64,000 bases of DNA from Alphaproteobacteria bacterium (GCA_021325215.1 JAJPHO010000174.1:79751-143750), one strand, 5' to 3'; counted from the stretch's first letter, positions 7,821 to 16,150 are shown. The notes: generated by a model not told the origin, from the letters alone. Made by a program: numbers and translations.

Positions 7821-8198
7821 TTAGTGATCGGCCTTCAGGGCGCCGCGCCCGTTCTTCGGCCCGGGATCGTCATCGTTGTCAGGAACGACCGGGTGAATCA
7901 TGTTGCCGAGCAGCCTTACTCGCCGCCATTGGGTCATTCCATAGCCGAGCGTGCTGATCGCCTGGACATGGCACCCCATCTTACCGCAGTTGGCGCATCG
8001 CGCCCGCCTGGCCAGCATCACGAGCGACATTTCGGCGCCCACCTTACGAATCAGCGCCTCGATGTTCACCGTGTGCCAATGAAAGCACGGCCTGGTGCCG
8101 GCGATCCCGCCGACGCACCAAAATTGAATGTCAGTCGCGCCGTGCTTCATGAGGGTAGCGAGAGCGTCCTCGCCAAACCCGTACACCAGTATGGACAT
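7821..8198 (-). CDS. Hypothetical zinc-binding-like phage protein
   Basis: A 125-residue protein with a CANCGKMGCH cluster at about 68-77 that could bind zinc, plus several further His and Cys residues near the N-terminus. The C-terminus is acidic and disordered. I recognise no family. It lies 15 bp upstream of the membrane protein gene on the same strand. Confidence 0.55.
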   Translation of the reverse strand: MSILVYGFGEDALATLMKHGATDIQFWCVGGIAGTRPCFHWHTVNIEALIRKVGAEMSLVMLARRARCANCGKMGCHVQAISTLGYGMTQWRRVRLLGNMIHPVVPDNDDDPGPKNGRGALKADH

Positions 8199-8256
8199 GG
8201 AACATAACTAGAACACGCAGCGCCTCATTTTCAAGTGTGGCGAGCCCAGAAACGAC

Positions 8257-8286
8257 AAAAGGCCCGAGCGCCGAAGCGCCCGGGCC
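8257..8286 (-). terminator. Rho-independent terminator after the nuclease gene
   Basis: Read on the minus strand: stem GGCCCGGGCGC/GCGCTCGGGCC with a tight TTCG tetraloop followed by TTTTGT. It closes the leftward lipoprotein-lipase-nuclease operon. Confidence 0.85.
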
Positions 8287-8326
8287 CTCTTGCTCCAGTT
8301 GTCGTCCCGATGATAGAGGCGATCGA

Positions 8327-9127
8327 TCAGCTGCCGCAAGCTGCCGCATGCGCGCGCCGCCAGCCCGTCAGGTCGGCCGCCCAGATCGCCGGCCGCGCGA
8401 CGCGATCGACGCCGGCCGGCAGCGGCAGCCGTATGGAGGCGTCTCTCTCGACGTCGGCGATCGACCGCTGCCAGGGCGACAGATCCCCTTTGGCGACATC
8501 CTGCTGCGGCATCTCGAACGCGACCGCCTCGCCCGTCGAACGATCGACAAGCACTTTCCAGAACGCGATCGGCACGTCGACCTGGTCGACGCCGATCTTC
8601 GCGTCGGTCGTACCGATCACCGGGCCGACATAGACCTGCAGATCACCACGCGACCAAGCCCAGGCGCGGACCGCCTCCTCGAGGCGCTCCCAGCCCTGCC
8701 GGTTGAGACCCGGCAGCTGGGGGGCCATGTTGGCCAGGCTGAAGCTATCGGACATCTCGCCGGCATCCCATGCGAAGTCCTGGGCCGGCGCTTGGTGCCC
8801 GATGTCGTAACCGGATTTCGCATAGTCGACCGGCCGAGCACGATGACCGGCCGGCAGTCCCTCGTCGGGATGGAAGTTGTTGCCCCGGTCGAGGCAGCCG
8901 AGCGTGTGCGGCCCGGTCAGATGGTAAGCCACCCAGCGAGGAACCAGGTCGACGTCGTCGACGGCGGTTGCATAGCCGGCGTGGCAGATCGGCGTGACGG
9001 TCAGATCCGGCGCCGTGGTCGGCGTGCCGTAGGGCAAATGCTGCTTGCAGGCCTCGAAGTCGTCAGCACGCGCCTCGACGGCCAACACCGCCCCCAGCAG
9101 GGCTGCGACGAGAATGAACTTATTCAT
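8327..9127 (-). CDS. Secreted DNA/RNA non-specific endonuclease
   Basis: A 266-residue protein with a Sec signal peptide (residues 1-21, cleavage after VEARA). It has a NUC-family (beta-beta-alpha metal) core. YDIGHQAPAQDFAW at about 107-120 corresponds to the DRGH motif with Ile in place of Arg, and keeps the catalytic His. SLANMAPQLPGLNRQGWERLE carries the metal-binding Asn. Such enzymes degrade DNA and RNA outside the cytoplasm. It is the last gene of an operon with lipoproteins and a lipase, which is unusual cargo for a lysis region. Confidence 0.85.
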   Translation of the reverse strand: MNKFILVAALLGAVLAVEARADDFEACKQHLPYGTPTTAPDLTVTPICHAGYATAVDDVDLVPRWVAYHLTGPHTLGCLDRGNNFHPDEGLPAGHRARPVDYAKSGYDIGHQAPAQDFAWDAGEMSDSFSLANMAPQLPGLNRQGWERLEEAVRAWAWSRGDLQVYVGPVIGTTDAKIGVDQVDVPIAFWKVLVDRSTGEAVAFEMPQQDVAKGDLSPWQRSIADVERDASIRLPLPAGVDRVARPAIWAADLTGWRRAHAAACGS

Positions 9128-9131
9128 GATG

Positions 9132-9254
9132 TCAGACCCCCTCGCCGACCCTGATCACCGTCCGCACCGAGCTGCTGAAGGGCCACGGAGCATAGATGAA
9201 GATGATCGGCGCGAATATGAATTGGAATGGGAAGAGGAACTTGGCGCCATTCAC
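9132..9254 (-). CDS. 40-residue membrane protein
   Basis: The GTG start overlaps the lipase stop (GTGA at 9251-9254), and its stop lies 4 bp before the nuclease ATG. Residues about 6-24 (FLFPFQFIFAPIIFIYAPW) form one transmembrane segment. The size and coupling suggest a small inner-membrane accessory of the cassette, for example a holin-like or pinholin-like peptide (inference). Confidence 0.6.
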   Translation of the reverse strand: MNGAKFLFPFQFIFAPIIFIYAPWPFSSSVRTVIRVGEGV

Positions 9255-9901
9255 TGAGACGGCGCGGTATAGGTCGGCATCGGGGACAAGCCCGCGATCG
9301 CCAGGCCATACAGCTCGGAGTGATGCGGCGCCACCGGCCCCCACGGATCGCCCCCCGGCGCCGGCACGTCGATGTTGATCAACTCATAGGGGTGACCGCA
9401 CCAGGGCGGCACCTCGGTCACCGGATCTCCCTTGTTCCGGTAGGCCCGCACAGGCACCCGGGCGAGCAGCTCGGCCTGTCGGCTCGAAATGCTGGTCCTG
9501 GGCGGCGCCAGCAGCATGACGGCGATCGGCGGCCGATCGGCCAGCACCAGGTCGCAGGCAAAATCGGTAGCTTCGCCGGCGCCGCGCGAATGGCCCACGA
9601 CGATGACGTGCGGGCCGATGACGGTCAGGAGGTTTCCGCGCGCGGCAGCCAGGCCATCCTCGAAGTTCTCGCCGATCCAACCCACGCCCCGTTCAAAGGT
9701 CGGCAGCAGGTCGAAGTTGCGGAACCAGTCGAGCGGCGTGGTCGAGCCGCGGAAGGCGACGACGTCGATTTCGCCGAAGCGTTTCACGCCGACATAGGTC
9801 TCGTCGTCCTTCCGGCCCTGAAAGATCAGGTCGAAGGGAAAGTCGGGCTCATAGGTGCCATGGCAGACCTTGTAGAGGTCCAGCTCTGTGAGGACGGTCA
9901 T
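9251..9901 (-). CDS. Class 3-type lipase/esterase (alpha/beta hydrolase)
   Basis: A 216-residue protein with DVVAFRGSTTPLDWFRNFD (oxyanion/strand region of Lipase_3) and the nucleophile elbow GHSRGAG. Catalytic Asp and His are plausible in NKGDPVTEVP and APHHSELYG. No signal peptide is present, so it is cytoplasmic unless released by lysis. The ATG at 9901 overlaps the preceding stop (ATGA), and its own stop overlaps the next GTG. The upstream in-frame extension to 10057 lies inside the neighbouring gene and is rejected. Confidence 0.8.
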   Translation of the reverse strand: MTVLTELDLYKVCHGTYEPDFPFDLIFQGRKDDETYVGVKRFGEIDVVAFRGSTTPLDWFRNFDLLPTFERGVGWIGENFEDGLAAARGNLLTVIGPHVIVVGHSRGAGEATDFACDLVLADRPPIAVMLLAPPRTSISSRQAELLARVPVRAYRNKGDPVTEVPPWCGHPYELINIDVPAPGGDPWGPVAPHHSELYGLAIAGLSPMPTYTAPSQ

Positions 9902-10101
9902 TTCGGGTTGGGCTCCCTGCAGGCGGGCGAGAACTCGCCCTCGCGCCAAGCGACGTATCCTTTCGCCAGCTCGGTATCGAAGTTGAATACGGCCGCACCA
10001 AAGCCGAGGGCCGCCCCGCCGACAGCAAGGGCCGGCGGGGCGGCGGGCGCCGCGCATCCGGACAGGATGAGCGCGCCCGCCAGGATCGCGGCGCGGATCA
10101 C
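9898..10101 (-). CDS. Small lipoprotein (outer-membrane spanin candidate)
   Basis: The GTG start at 10101 overlaps the upstream stop (GTGA). The 67-residue product begins VIRAAILAGALILSGCAAP, giving a lipobox with Cys at residue 16. The mature part is short, with a glycine/alanine-rich hydrophobic stretch and a charged C-terminus. Placement next to endolysin and holin genes would fit an o-spanin, but the family is not recognisable. Confidence 0.6.
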   Translation of the reverse strand: MIRAAILAGALILSGCAAPAAPPALAVGGAALGFGAAVFNFDTELAKGYVAWREGEFSPACREPNPK

Positions 10102-10403
10102 TGCGCGACGCTCGACGCCGCCGGCGGCGACGCGGCAGAGCACAGCTTCGCGCCGGTCTGATCGACCAGATTGGCGATTCGCTGACCGTTGGCGTCGACT
10201 TCGGCCTGAATCACCGGCTGGGCGACCGTGCCGGCCTCGTCGACGACGCAGCCGGCCAACTTCAGAGCGGCCACATCGGCGGCGAGCTGCTGCTGAGCCT
10301 CGGCCGCGGTCGGCAGCTTACCGGTCTCGATGGCGGTGGTGGCGACACAACCGGACAGGAGAACCGCCGCGGCGGCCGTGAGGGCAAATGAAAAAGAGCG
10401 CAT
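10098..10403 (-). CDS. Lipoprotein of the lysis/secretion cassette
   Basis: A 101-residue protein with the lipobox LLSGC (Cys at 19). It is followed by a helical region with two further Cys residues (LAGCVVDE and AKLCSAAS) that could form a disulfide in the periplasm. It is first in the five-gene operon that runs through lipoprotein 2, lipase, the 40-residue membrane protein and the nuclease. The function is not known. Confidence 0.65.
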   Translation of the reverse strand: MRSFSFALTAAAAVLLSGCVATTAIETGKLPTAAEAQQQLAADVAALKLAGCVVDEAGTVAQPVIQAEVDANGQRIANLVDQTGAKLCSAASPPAASSVAQ

Positions 10404-10421
10404 GTTGATCTCCCTGTGGCG

Positions 10422-10456
10422 AAAAACAGAAGGGCGGCCCTAAGCCGCCCTTCTGT
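10422..10456 (-). terminator. Rho-independent terminator
   Basis: Thirteen-bp stem ACAGAAGGGCGGC and its complement around a 5-nt loop, followed on the minus strand by TTTTTC. It separates the tail/lysis transcript (ending with the Ig-like gene) from the lipoprotein operon. Confidence 0.9.
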
Positions 10457-10478
10457 TGCGATTGATTGATGAGTGCGG

Positions 10479-10766
10479 TTAGGACGCGGCGCCGATCTGC
10501 AGGCTGGTCAGCACGGGCTGATAGGCCGAGACCTGCTCGGTCTGGCTGATGCCGCCGGCGACGATGGTGATATTGGCGGTGCCCTCGGATTCCTGGGTCA
10601 GGACCAGATTGGCAGTGCCATTGGTGAAGGTACCGCCCGAGACGTTGACAACGCCCGGCTGATCCGAGCTGACGCTGACGTTCGGCACTTCGCCGAGGAA
10701 CGGCCGCCCGTTCTGATCGAGCGCGGTAACGATCACCGTTTCGGCGGCGGTGGTGAGATAACGCAT
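10479..10766 (-). CDS. Small Ig-like (BIG2-type) domain phage protein
   Basis: A 95-residue all-beta protein: ETVIVTALDQNGRPFLGEVP followed by VSVSSDQPGVVNVSGGTFTNGTANLVLTQ and TANITIVAGGISQ. This is a single bacterial Ig-like fold. Such domains decorate capsids or tails and bind cell-surface glycans. The ATG at 10766 is supported by GGAGACACC; the long upstream extension is not used. With no capsid gene in the prophage, its partner is missing or is a tail fibre. Confidence 0.75.
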   Translation of the reverse strand: MRYLTTAAETVIVTALDQNGRPFLGEVPNVSVSSDQPGVVNVSGGTFTNGTANLVLTQESEGTANITIVAGGISQTEQVSAYQPVLTSLQIGAAS

Positions 10767-10825
10767 GGTGTCTCCATTGAGGCTGAAGGAAAAAGCCGCC
10801 AGATAAGGCGGGTCGCCGGAAGGAA

Positions 10826-11161
10826 TTAAGCCGCCGGCGCGGCCAGCGAAGGGTTTACCTTCGCATCCGGTTTGATGAAGAGGGCCAGGGCGATCAGCCA
10901 GAACCCCTTGACCAAGACAAAGGGAACGTGCTGCCCATCGGGCAGAGCGCCAGCCAGGTCGATCAGCCAGAACGCCGTGGTGGTCAGCGCAACGGTGACG
11001 GCGTGCTTGGTGCTGCCTTCCTGCAGGCGGGCGAGGAACCAAACCGTAACGACCACGCGGTAGAGATAGAGGGCACCCAGGCCGAACAGGAAAATCACGA
11101 ACAGCGCCGTAGAGAGCGGCGTCCAGAGCATGAGGATCGTCATCCAGTCCAAGTTTTTCAT
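10826..11161 (-). CDS. Holin candidate
   Basis: A 111-residue protein with three hydrophobic segments (about 12-40, 54-72 and 80-96) and a charged C-terminus. The ATG at 11161 is preceded by GGGAGC. Position directly downstream of the endolysin, size and topology fit a phage holin that permeabilises the inner membrane. Confidence 0.75.
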   Translation of the reverse strand: MKNLDWMTILMLWTPLSTALFVIFLFGLGALYLYRVVVTVWFLARLQEGSTKHAVTVALTTTAFWLIDLAGALPDGQHVPFVLVKGFWLIALALFIKPDAKVNPSLAAPAA

Positions 11162-11208
11162 GAATTCAGCTCCCTGAAGCATTTGAGAGATTTCGAGGTC
11201 CAGCGCGC

Positions 11209-11688
11209 TCACGATTGCAGCGACTGGTATTCGCCGAGAAACTCGCGATAGAGCCACCCTTCGAGGAAGGTAGCGGCGTCGGGCAAGCTGGCGTATCGCA
11301 CGCCGAGCTTGGCCTGGAACCGCGCGACCAGGTCGGGCAGGTTCGCCGAACTGGCGGCCCGGATGGTGATCGCCCCTATCACCCCGTCGGCGGTGATGTG
11401 CAGCGCCCCCTGCAGCAGCCGGCCACCGGTGCCGACACCGCAGTTGACGTCCGCCTCGAACAGCAGACTGTTGAGCGGCCAGGGCAGTTCGTCGCAGCGC
11501 GCCGTGTCCCAAACGTCGCGCTGCAGGATCGCTTGCGCATCCGCCTCGGTCAGGTTCGGGATGTCGAGGTTGGGGTAGTACCGCTTGGTGATCCCATACT
11601 TGGTCACGCCACCCGGATCATTCGAGTTATTGACCAGGCCACCCTCGATGCCGAAGGTGATCGGCCACGCGCGCAGAAAATCGCTCAT
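11209..11688 (-). CDS. Endolysin, glycoside hydrolase 108-type muramidase
   Basis: A 159-residue protein beginning MSDFLRAWPITFGIEGGLVN. The EGG motif (Glu15) is the catalytic signature of GH108 lysozymes, and NDPGGVTKYGITKRYY is the conserved following block. The C-terminal region resembles the peptidoglycan-binding 3 domain often fused to it. There is no signal peptide, so export would depend on the holin. It overlaps the upstream 64-residue ORF by ATGA. Confidence 0.9.
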   Translation of the reverse strand: MSDFLRAWPITFGIEGGLVNNSNDPGGVTKYGITKRYYPNLDIPNLTEADAQAILQRDVWDTARCDELPWPLNSLLFEADVNCGVGTGGRLLQGALHITADGVIGAITIRAASSANLPDLVARFQAKLGVRYASLPDAATFLEGWLYREFLGEYQSLQS

Positions 11689-11879
11689 CGCGGGCTCCCC
11701 TTCACGTAGGTTTGAAGTTTCGGATACAGCGGGTGATCGGGCAGATCGACCCTGGCGACGTCCTGCTGACGCATGATGCGCCGTCGGATGCAGACCTCGG
11801 TGGCCACGATCAGCCCGGGCATTTCCTTAGTGTCGAACTCGATGCAAAAGGTGTCGGTCGGCTTGAGCAGCTTGACCAT
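11685..11879 (-). CDS. Small hypothetical phage protein upstream of endolysin
   Basis: A 64-residue protein, MVKLLKPTDTFCIEFDTKEMPGLIVATEVCIRRRIMRQQ..., mostly beta with a basic patch. The Met at 11879 is preceded by TTGGAGCG. The stop overlaps the endolysin start (ATGA). No family is recognised. Confidence 0.65.
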   Translation of the reverse strand: MVKLLKPTDTFCIEFDTKEMPGLIVATEVCIRRRIMRQQDVARVDLPDHPLYPKLQTYVKGSPR

Positions 11880-11892
11880 GGGACGCTCCAAT

Positions 11893-11925
11893 GAAAAAGC
11901 CGCCGCGGCGAGGCCGGGCGGCTTG
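11893..11925 (-). terminator. Rho-independent terminator
   Basis: Stem AAGCCGCC/GGCGGCTT around a GC-rich 12-nt loop, followed on the minus strand by TTTTTCAT. It lies after the coiled-coil membrane protein gene. Confidence 0.75.
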
Positions 11926-11935
11926 ATGTCGAGAC

Positions 11936-11950
11936 GCGAACGGCGTTCGC
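11936..11950. repeat. Copy of a prophage-dispersed palindrome (GCGAAC-GGC-GTTCGC)
   Basis: A perfect 6-bp-arm palindrome right after a stop codon. Identical or complementary-centre copies occur at 23088-23102 and 28073-28087, and one-mismatch copies at 7470-7484 and 28757-28771. I noticed none in the chromosomal half. Its role is unknown. Confidence 0.55.
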
Positions 11951-11951
11951 G

Positions 11952-12359
11952 CTAATGCGGGATTTTCTTCAACAGATCGAGGCCTTGCCCGACGAGCTTG
12001 GCCAAGCCATTCCCGAAAAACAGCCCGGCCAGGCCGCCGCTGCCGCCGATCACGGTCAAGAGCGACAGCGAGAGCGTGCGGCGCCTGGGGGAGCCTTCGG
12101 CCGGCTGTTCGACGACGGCGATCCTGCTGGTCAGGTCGGCGATCGTCTTTTCCTGCGCTTCCATTCGCCGCTTGAACTCTTCCCATCTGCGGTCATCGTT
12201 CTCACAGCGCTCGTCGAACCGCCCAAGCAGCCCGGCCAGCTTCTTCGAGATGTCTTCAAGGATCTTGAATTGCCGCGACCTTTGTCTCTGCCCCTCCTCC
12301 ATATCCCCCTTCAACTCCCCCACGAGGATTAGCAGCTGCTGCTCGCCGGTCTCGGCCAT
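11952..12359 (-). CDS. Coiled-coil protein with C-terminal membrane anchor
   Basis: A 135-residue protein. Residues about 5-85 form a long charged helix (GELKGDMEEGQRQRSRQFK onward, RRMEAQEKTIADLTSRIAVVE). Residues about 97-120 (LSLSLLTVIGGSGGLAGLFF) form one transmembrane segment. The start follows AAGGGGG. Position between fibre genes and endolysin could suit an i-spanin-like or holin-accessory role, but this is inference. Confidence 0.65.
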   Translation of the reverse strand: MAETGEQQLLILVGELKGDMEEGQRQRSRQFKILEDISKKLAGLLGRFDERCENDDRRWEEFKRRMEAQEKTIADLTSRIAVVEQPAEGSPRRRTLSLSLLTVIGGSGGLAGLFFGNGLAKLVGQGLDLLKKIPH

Positions 12360-12369
12360 TTGTACCCCC

Positions 12370-13026
12370 TTATGCCGTCGCAGGCTGGCCAGCCAGGATC
12401 TGCGCGATTCTGGAGGGCTGGATGTAGGGTGTCGCGATATAGCTGCAGGTCGCGGTCCCGTCCTCGATGCCGGCACCGGTCCCGCTGGGCGCGGTCGCGC
12501 CGGTGGTGCCGGCCGCGCTGTAGGTGAAGACGGTATCTCCGACCGCCAGCGATGCGCCGGCAGCCACCGGAGTGTTTGCTACCCAGGCCGGGACGGTTGT
12601 CAGCGCACCGGAAAGATAGATGCCGGTGCCCGGATTCGGCCGCTGGTTGACCGCCGCGGCATATTCCAGCAGCGGCGTCACTACTGCCGGGTTGATCGGC
12701 GTATTTGTGCTGATCGCCGTCTGGACGCGGAACCAGCATTCCTGAATGACCGGGTCTGCCGAGTTCTTGATGGCCAACGCCTCCCCGACCTGGAAGGCGT
12801 CATAGAACACCATGGGGTCGAGGTCCGGCTGTACGGCAGCAGGAGCGGCAAAGACAGGCTCGCCATCTTCCACCGTGCAGGTGAAGCCGGGCTGAACGTT
12901 CACCTCGTCGGCGACCTGATATTCGACGGACCCGACCGGCCCGGACGGCTGCGCCATACTGGCGGAACTGTCCGGGATATGCGCGGTACCGACGACGACG
13001 CCATTTTCGACATAAGCGAATTTCAT
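12370..13026 (-). CDS. Tail-fibre-associated protein, unrecognised
   Basis: A 218-residue protein starting MKFAYVENGVVVGTAHIP, a beginning seen in tail-fibre accessory/chaperone-like phage proteins. The centre (DPMVFYDAFQVGEALAIKNS...CWFRVQTAI) is helical. The C-terminal third is Gly/Ala/Thr-rich and looks like a beta-structured tip (VGDTVFTYSAAGTTGATAP). It lies 4 bp after the propeller-like fibre gene and probably assembles with it. Confidence 0.6.
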   Translation of the reverse strand: MKFAYVENGVVVGTAHIPDSSASMAQPSGPVGSVEYQVADEVNVQPGFTCTVEDGEPVFAAPAAVQPDLDPMVFYDAFQVGEALAIKNSADPVIQECWFRVQTAISTNTPINPAVVTPLLEYAAAVNQRPNPGTGIYLSGALTTVPAWVANTPVAAGASLAVGDTVFTYSAAGTTGATAPSGTGAGIEDGTATCSYIATPYIQPSRIAQILAGQPATA

Positions 13027-13030
13027 GGCC

Positions 13031-14902
13031 TTAGACCTCGACATAGGAAGAGAAGGCCCCGGCGGTTGTGCCCGTGGAGCCGATTACGATGGTGGTGGCC
13101 TCCGCGACATAAACCTGCGACAGGCCAGCCAGGGCCGTGGAAGTCAACGAGGCGTTGATAATCGTCCCGTTAACCGTAACGGCCGAACCGCCGTTCGCGG
13201 ACCACCAATTGATTGCCACGTTGCAATCAACGGGGGCCGTGAAGGAGATCGAGGAATTCAGGACGCCACCGATCACGCCGCACGCTTTCGTCTGCGGCTG
13301 CGGCTGCATGGTGACCTGCTGGCCGACGACATTGATGGACGAGTACCCGACACCTTCCATCATGTAGGGCTGGAGCCAGCCCGTGGTGAGCTGCGCCTTG
13401 CCGCCGTACTGCACCTGAATGGAAGCCCCAGCGCCGGCGGCGCTATCAGAGACGCCGATGACCTGGGCCTTCTGCACGCTGTAGGCCCAGGCGTTGTTCC
13501 AAAGGGCATTCGTGGCGGCAGAGCACAGAGTAATATTCACCGTCATGCCGGGGCTGAACTGGTTCCCAGCATAGACGTAGCAATCGACGCCGCCGGAGCC
13601 GACGATGGGGGCGGTAATGGTGAAAGACGTCGTGGTCTGCGTCAGGGTCGGAGAGATCGGCACAGCCGCGTGAATGGTGCTGGTGCCGGCCACATAAACG
13701 AAGCACCCATCGTCCGGCTGGGGCGAGATCGTCAACATCGCGACGGTCGGAGAACCCGAAACGGTCGGATTGAAAGTGGCGCCGATCTGCGCACCATTGG
13801 CTCCAATTTTGGCCACATTGACGGTGGTCGTTCCGCCGCCCCAGGCCACGTAAACGCTGCCATTGGTGGACGGGCACATCATCGGCGGCTGACCTGTGGT
13901 CGAGGTCGTGCTTAGAGCAATATTGGCGCCTTGTTGCACAAGAGCTGCGTTATATACCTGGGCTGTCAGGCCGGTAGTGCTGGTGTTCGTGCAATTAATT
14001 GCTAGAGAAAAGCCGCCGCCGGAAAGGCCCACAATATTCAAAATTGGCGCGCTGCCATTGACCATGGCGATGGCATTCGGCACGGTTCCGTTGGCCGCGC
14101 CGGCATTGGTAAACGCCGACACCTGCGTCGTGATGGACGAGGTACCGAAGAAAACCACATACCCGCCACCGCTCAAACCGGCAATGGCCAGATTAGATTG
14201 AGGCGTGACCGTGGAGCCCAGGCTCGTAAGGGGGAGAACCTGCGCTCCTGCCGCAGAAATTACGCCATGGGAAACCCCGGCCTTACCAGTGTTGAACGTG
14301 CAATAGGCGAAATTGCCATTGCTCAGCGGAGCCATGGAGGTAGCGCCGGCAACGATAGGCGCCGTGGTGTTGACGGTACCTTGCAGGGCGCCGGCGGCAT
14401 TGAAAACCTGAAAGGACAGAGTGGCGCCGCCGGCAAAATAACAGACAGCAAAACCGCCGCCGGTCAGGGCGCAAATATTGATGCTCCCTCCGGCGCCGCC
14501 ACCACCCGCCGCAACGATTTTCGTCGGGGCGAGAACCTGAGCGCCAGCCTGGTTGACGATAGAGATGAAAACATTGCCGCTGGCGGTGGTGTCCGCATAT
14601 GCGATTGCCACGTTTCCGTTTGCGAGCTGGCAGCTGATGCGAGACTGAGGGCTGGTCAGCTTCGACGGCCCAAGGAACCCGCTGCTTTGGTTCAGGCTTT
14701 GGCTACCGGAGACCACACCCGTAGCAGTCGCCGCCTGGAGCACAGGGCGCCAATTGGGCGCGGTCGCCGGGTTGTTGGGATCGGCAACGCCATAGACGGT
14801 ATTGTCGGCCGCCAGCGCCACCATCTGGCCGGCGGTAAGCGTCTCCCCCGCAACCAGAGCGGCCATGGAGACGGAGGCGATGAGATCGGACGCAAAGCCC
14901 AT
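13031..14902 (-). CDS. Tail fibre with seven propeller-like repeats
   Basis: A 623-residue protein. After an N-terminal segment of ~85 residues there are seven regularly spaced blocks centred near residues 97, 151, 197, 247, 297, 349 and 399. Each has a pattern like (L/S)x(G/N)G(G/N)(F/V)xVxY/F (for example ALTGGGFAVCYF, GLSGGGYVVFFG, GLSGGGFSLAIN). The ~50-residue period suits a seven-bladed beta-propeller. The last ~200 residues are Ser/Thr/Val-rich and fibre-like. It directly follows the collar/fibre gene at 14903 and is the likely receptor-binding protein. Confidence 0.75.
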   Translation of the reverse strand: MGFASDLIASVSMAALVAGETLTAGQMVALAADNTVYGVADPNNPATAPNWRPVLQAATATGVVSGSQSLNQSSGFLGPSKLTSPQSRISCQLANGNVAIAYADTTASGNVFISIVNQAGAQVLAPTKIVAAGGGGAGGSINICALTGGGFAVCYFAGGATLSFQVFNAAGALQGTVNTTAPIVAGATSMAPLSNGNFAYCTFNTGKAGVSHGVISAAGAQVLPLTSLGSTVTPQSNLAIAGLSGGGYVVFFGTSSITTQVSAFTNAGAANGTVPNAIAMVNGSAPILNIVGLSGGGFSLAINCTNTSTTGLTAQVYNAALVQQGANIALSTTSTTGQPPMMCPSTNGSVYVAWGGGTTTVNVAKIGANGAQIGATFNPTVSGSPTVAMLTISPQPDDGCFVYVAGTSTIHAAVPISPTLTQTTTSFTITAPIVGSGGVDCYVYAGNQFSPGMTVNITLCSAATNALWNNAWAYSVQKAQVIGVSDSAAGAGASIQVQYGGKAQLTTGWLQPYMMEGVGYSSINVVGQQVTMQPQPQTKACGVIGGVLNSSISFTAPVDCNVAINWWSANGGSAVTVNGTIINASLTSTALAGLSQVYVAEATTIVIGSTGTTAGAFSSYVEV

Positions 14903-16141
14903 TTAGCTGATCCTTATGGTGGTGCCGTCGTAATAGGCGGTGAAGGTCTCGCCCGGCGTATTCCATACGAGCGGGCCAGGCAATTGGCGGTTTGAACCGG
15001 GCTTGCAATAGGTCAAGCCGTTCAGATTGAGGGTGAAGTTATTGGTTCCCCAGGTTCCCCTCGGGTCACTGAAGACCATGGTTTGACCTTGCGCGAGACC
15101 CGCCTGGGTAATGGTGATGGGACCGCCCGACGTATCAACTGCATACGAACCTGCTCCGAGGGCACCACTGGCCGTTATGGCCTGTGGCGCCGGAGAGAAT
15201 GTCGGGGATACCGTCTGAAACAGCACACGGATGTTTCCGGCGCCGTCAGAGATGAACAAAGCGCTTGTCCCGGCCGGCATCACGTAAGGCACCCCAGCGG
15301 CCTGGCCCCCGATGCTATCGGCCGCATTCGGAACGACCGAGGTCGATCCGCCAACGCAATCTACCGAGAAATTAAATCCGTCCCACAGCGTGGTTGTCTC
15401 AGCGACATCGAGGGTGCCGAAGCCGACGAAATTGACCGTGTGGCTGCTGGTTCCGGCCGCCCCGTTGACCTGCACCGTGCCGGTGAAGTTCTGGACAAGC
15501 TCATTGGTCTGAACGCCATTCGCCGTGACCCGAATGCTATTGTCGGCGGGGCTTAAGGTCAGGTTTCCCGTACCGTCGAGCTTCATGCCGGCGCCAATGC
15601 CGGCCTTGGCCAACACACTCAACTGAGACGGCACGATCGAGGAGATCATCGCTTTGCCGAGCACAGCATCGAAGGCGCCGGCCACGATGCTGTTGGCAAG
15701 AATGTCACCCTGCTGCAGGGCCGAGCCGTCATCGCGCGTCAGAGGGACATTTCCAGGCCCGAAACTGACTTGGCTGGCGCCGGTGTTCGCGTGCACCGCT
15801 CGGAACTTGAACTCGAAGCTCTCGGTATAGTTGGCCACCGGCGGCACCAACGCGACGACATAGGCATTCGCCGCACCCGTGTCGACCGCATAGTTGCCCG
15901 CCGTCGCTTCGACGATCGTCCGGATCGCCGTGGCGAGCTGATTATCGGCCGTCTTGGACGGAGCAATGCCCGCCGCCGCCAGCACGTTCAGCAGCTCAAG
16001 CATGATGGCATTCATGAAATCCGCCGGCACCACCGTCGGCGGAATATTGGGCACCTGGCCATCGGTGAAATAGCCAGGCGTGCCGGCAGCAGCCGGCGCC
16101 GGCAGCGTCGGCGACGCTGTCGCAACGTCAATCTGATACAA
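14903..16141 (-). CDS. Tail fibre/collar protein
   Basis: A 412-residue protein. The N-terminus has the tail-fibre attachment pattern GTPGYFTDGQVPNIPPTVVPADFMNAIMLELLNVLAAAGI, common in phage fibres that plug into a Mu/lambda-type baseplate. The remainder is Gly/Ala/Thr-rich beta sequence. It starts 10 bp after the gp48-like gene and ends next to the propeller-like fibre gene. Confidence 0.8.
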   Translation of the reverse strand: MYQIDVATASPTLPAPAAAGTPGYFTDGQVPNIPPTVVPADFMNAIMLELLNVLAAAGIAPSKTADNQLATAIRTIVEATAGNYAVDTGAANAYVVALVPPVANYTESFEFKFRAVHANTGASQVSFGPGNVPLTRDDGSALQQGDILANSIVAGAFDAVLGKAMISSIVPSQLSVLAKAGIGAGMKLDGTGNLTLSPADNSIRVTANGVQTNELVQNFTGTVQVNGAAGTSSHTVNFVGFGTLDVAETTTLWDGFNFSVDCVGGSTSVVPNAADSIGGQAAGVPYVMPAGTSALFISDGAGNIRVLFQTVSPTFSPAPQAITASGALGAGSYAVDTSGGPITITQAGLAQGQTMVFSDPRGTWGTNNFTLNLNGLTYCKPGSNRQLPGPLVWNTPGETFTAYYDGTTIRIS

Positions 16142-16150
16142 GGCGCGACC

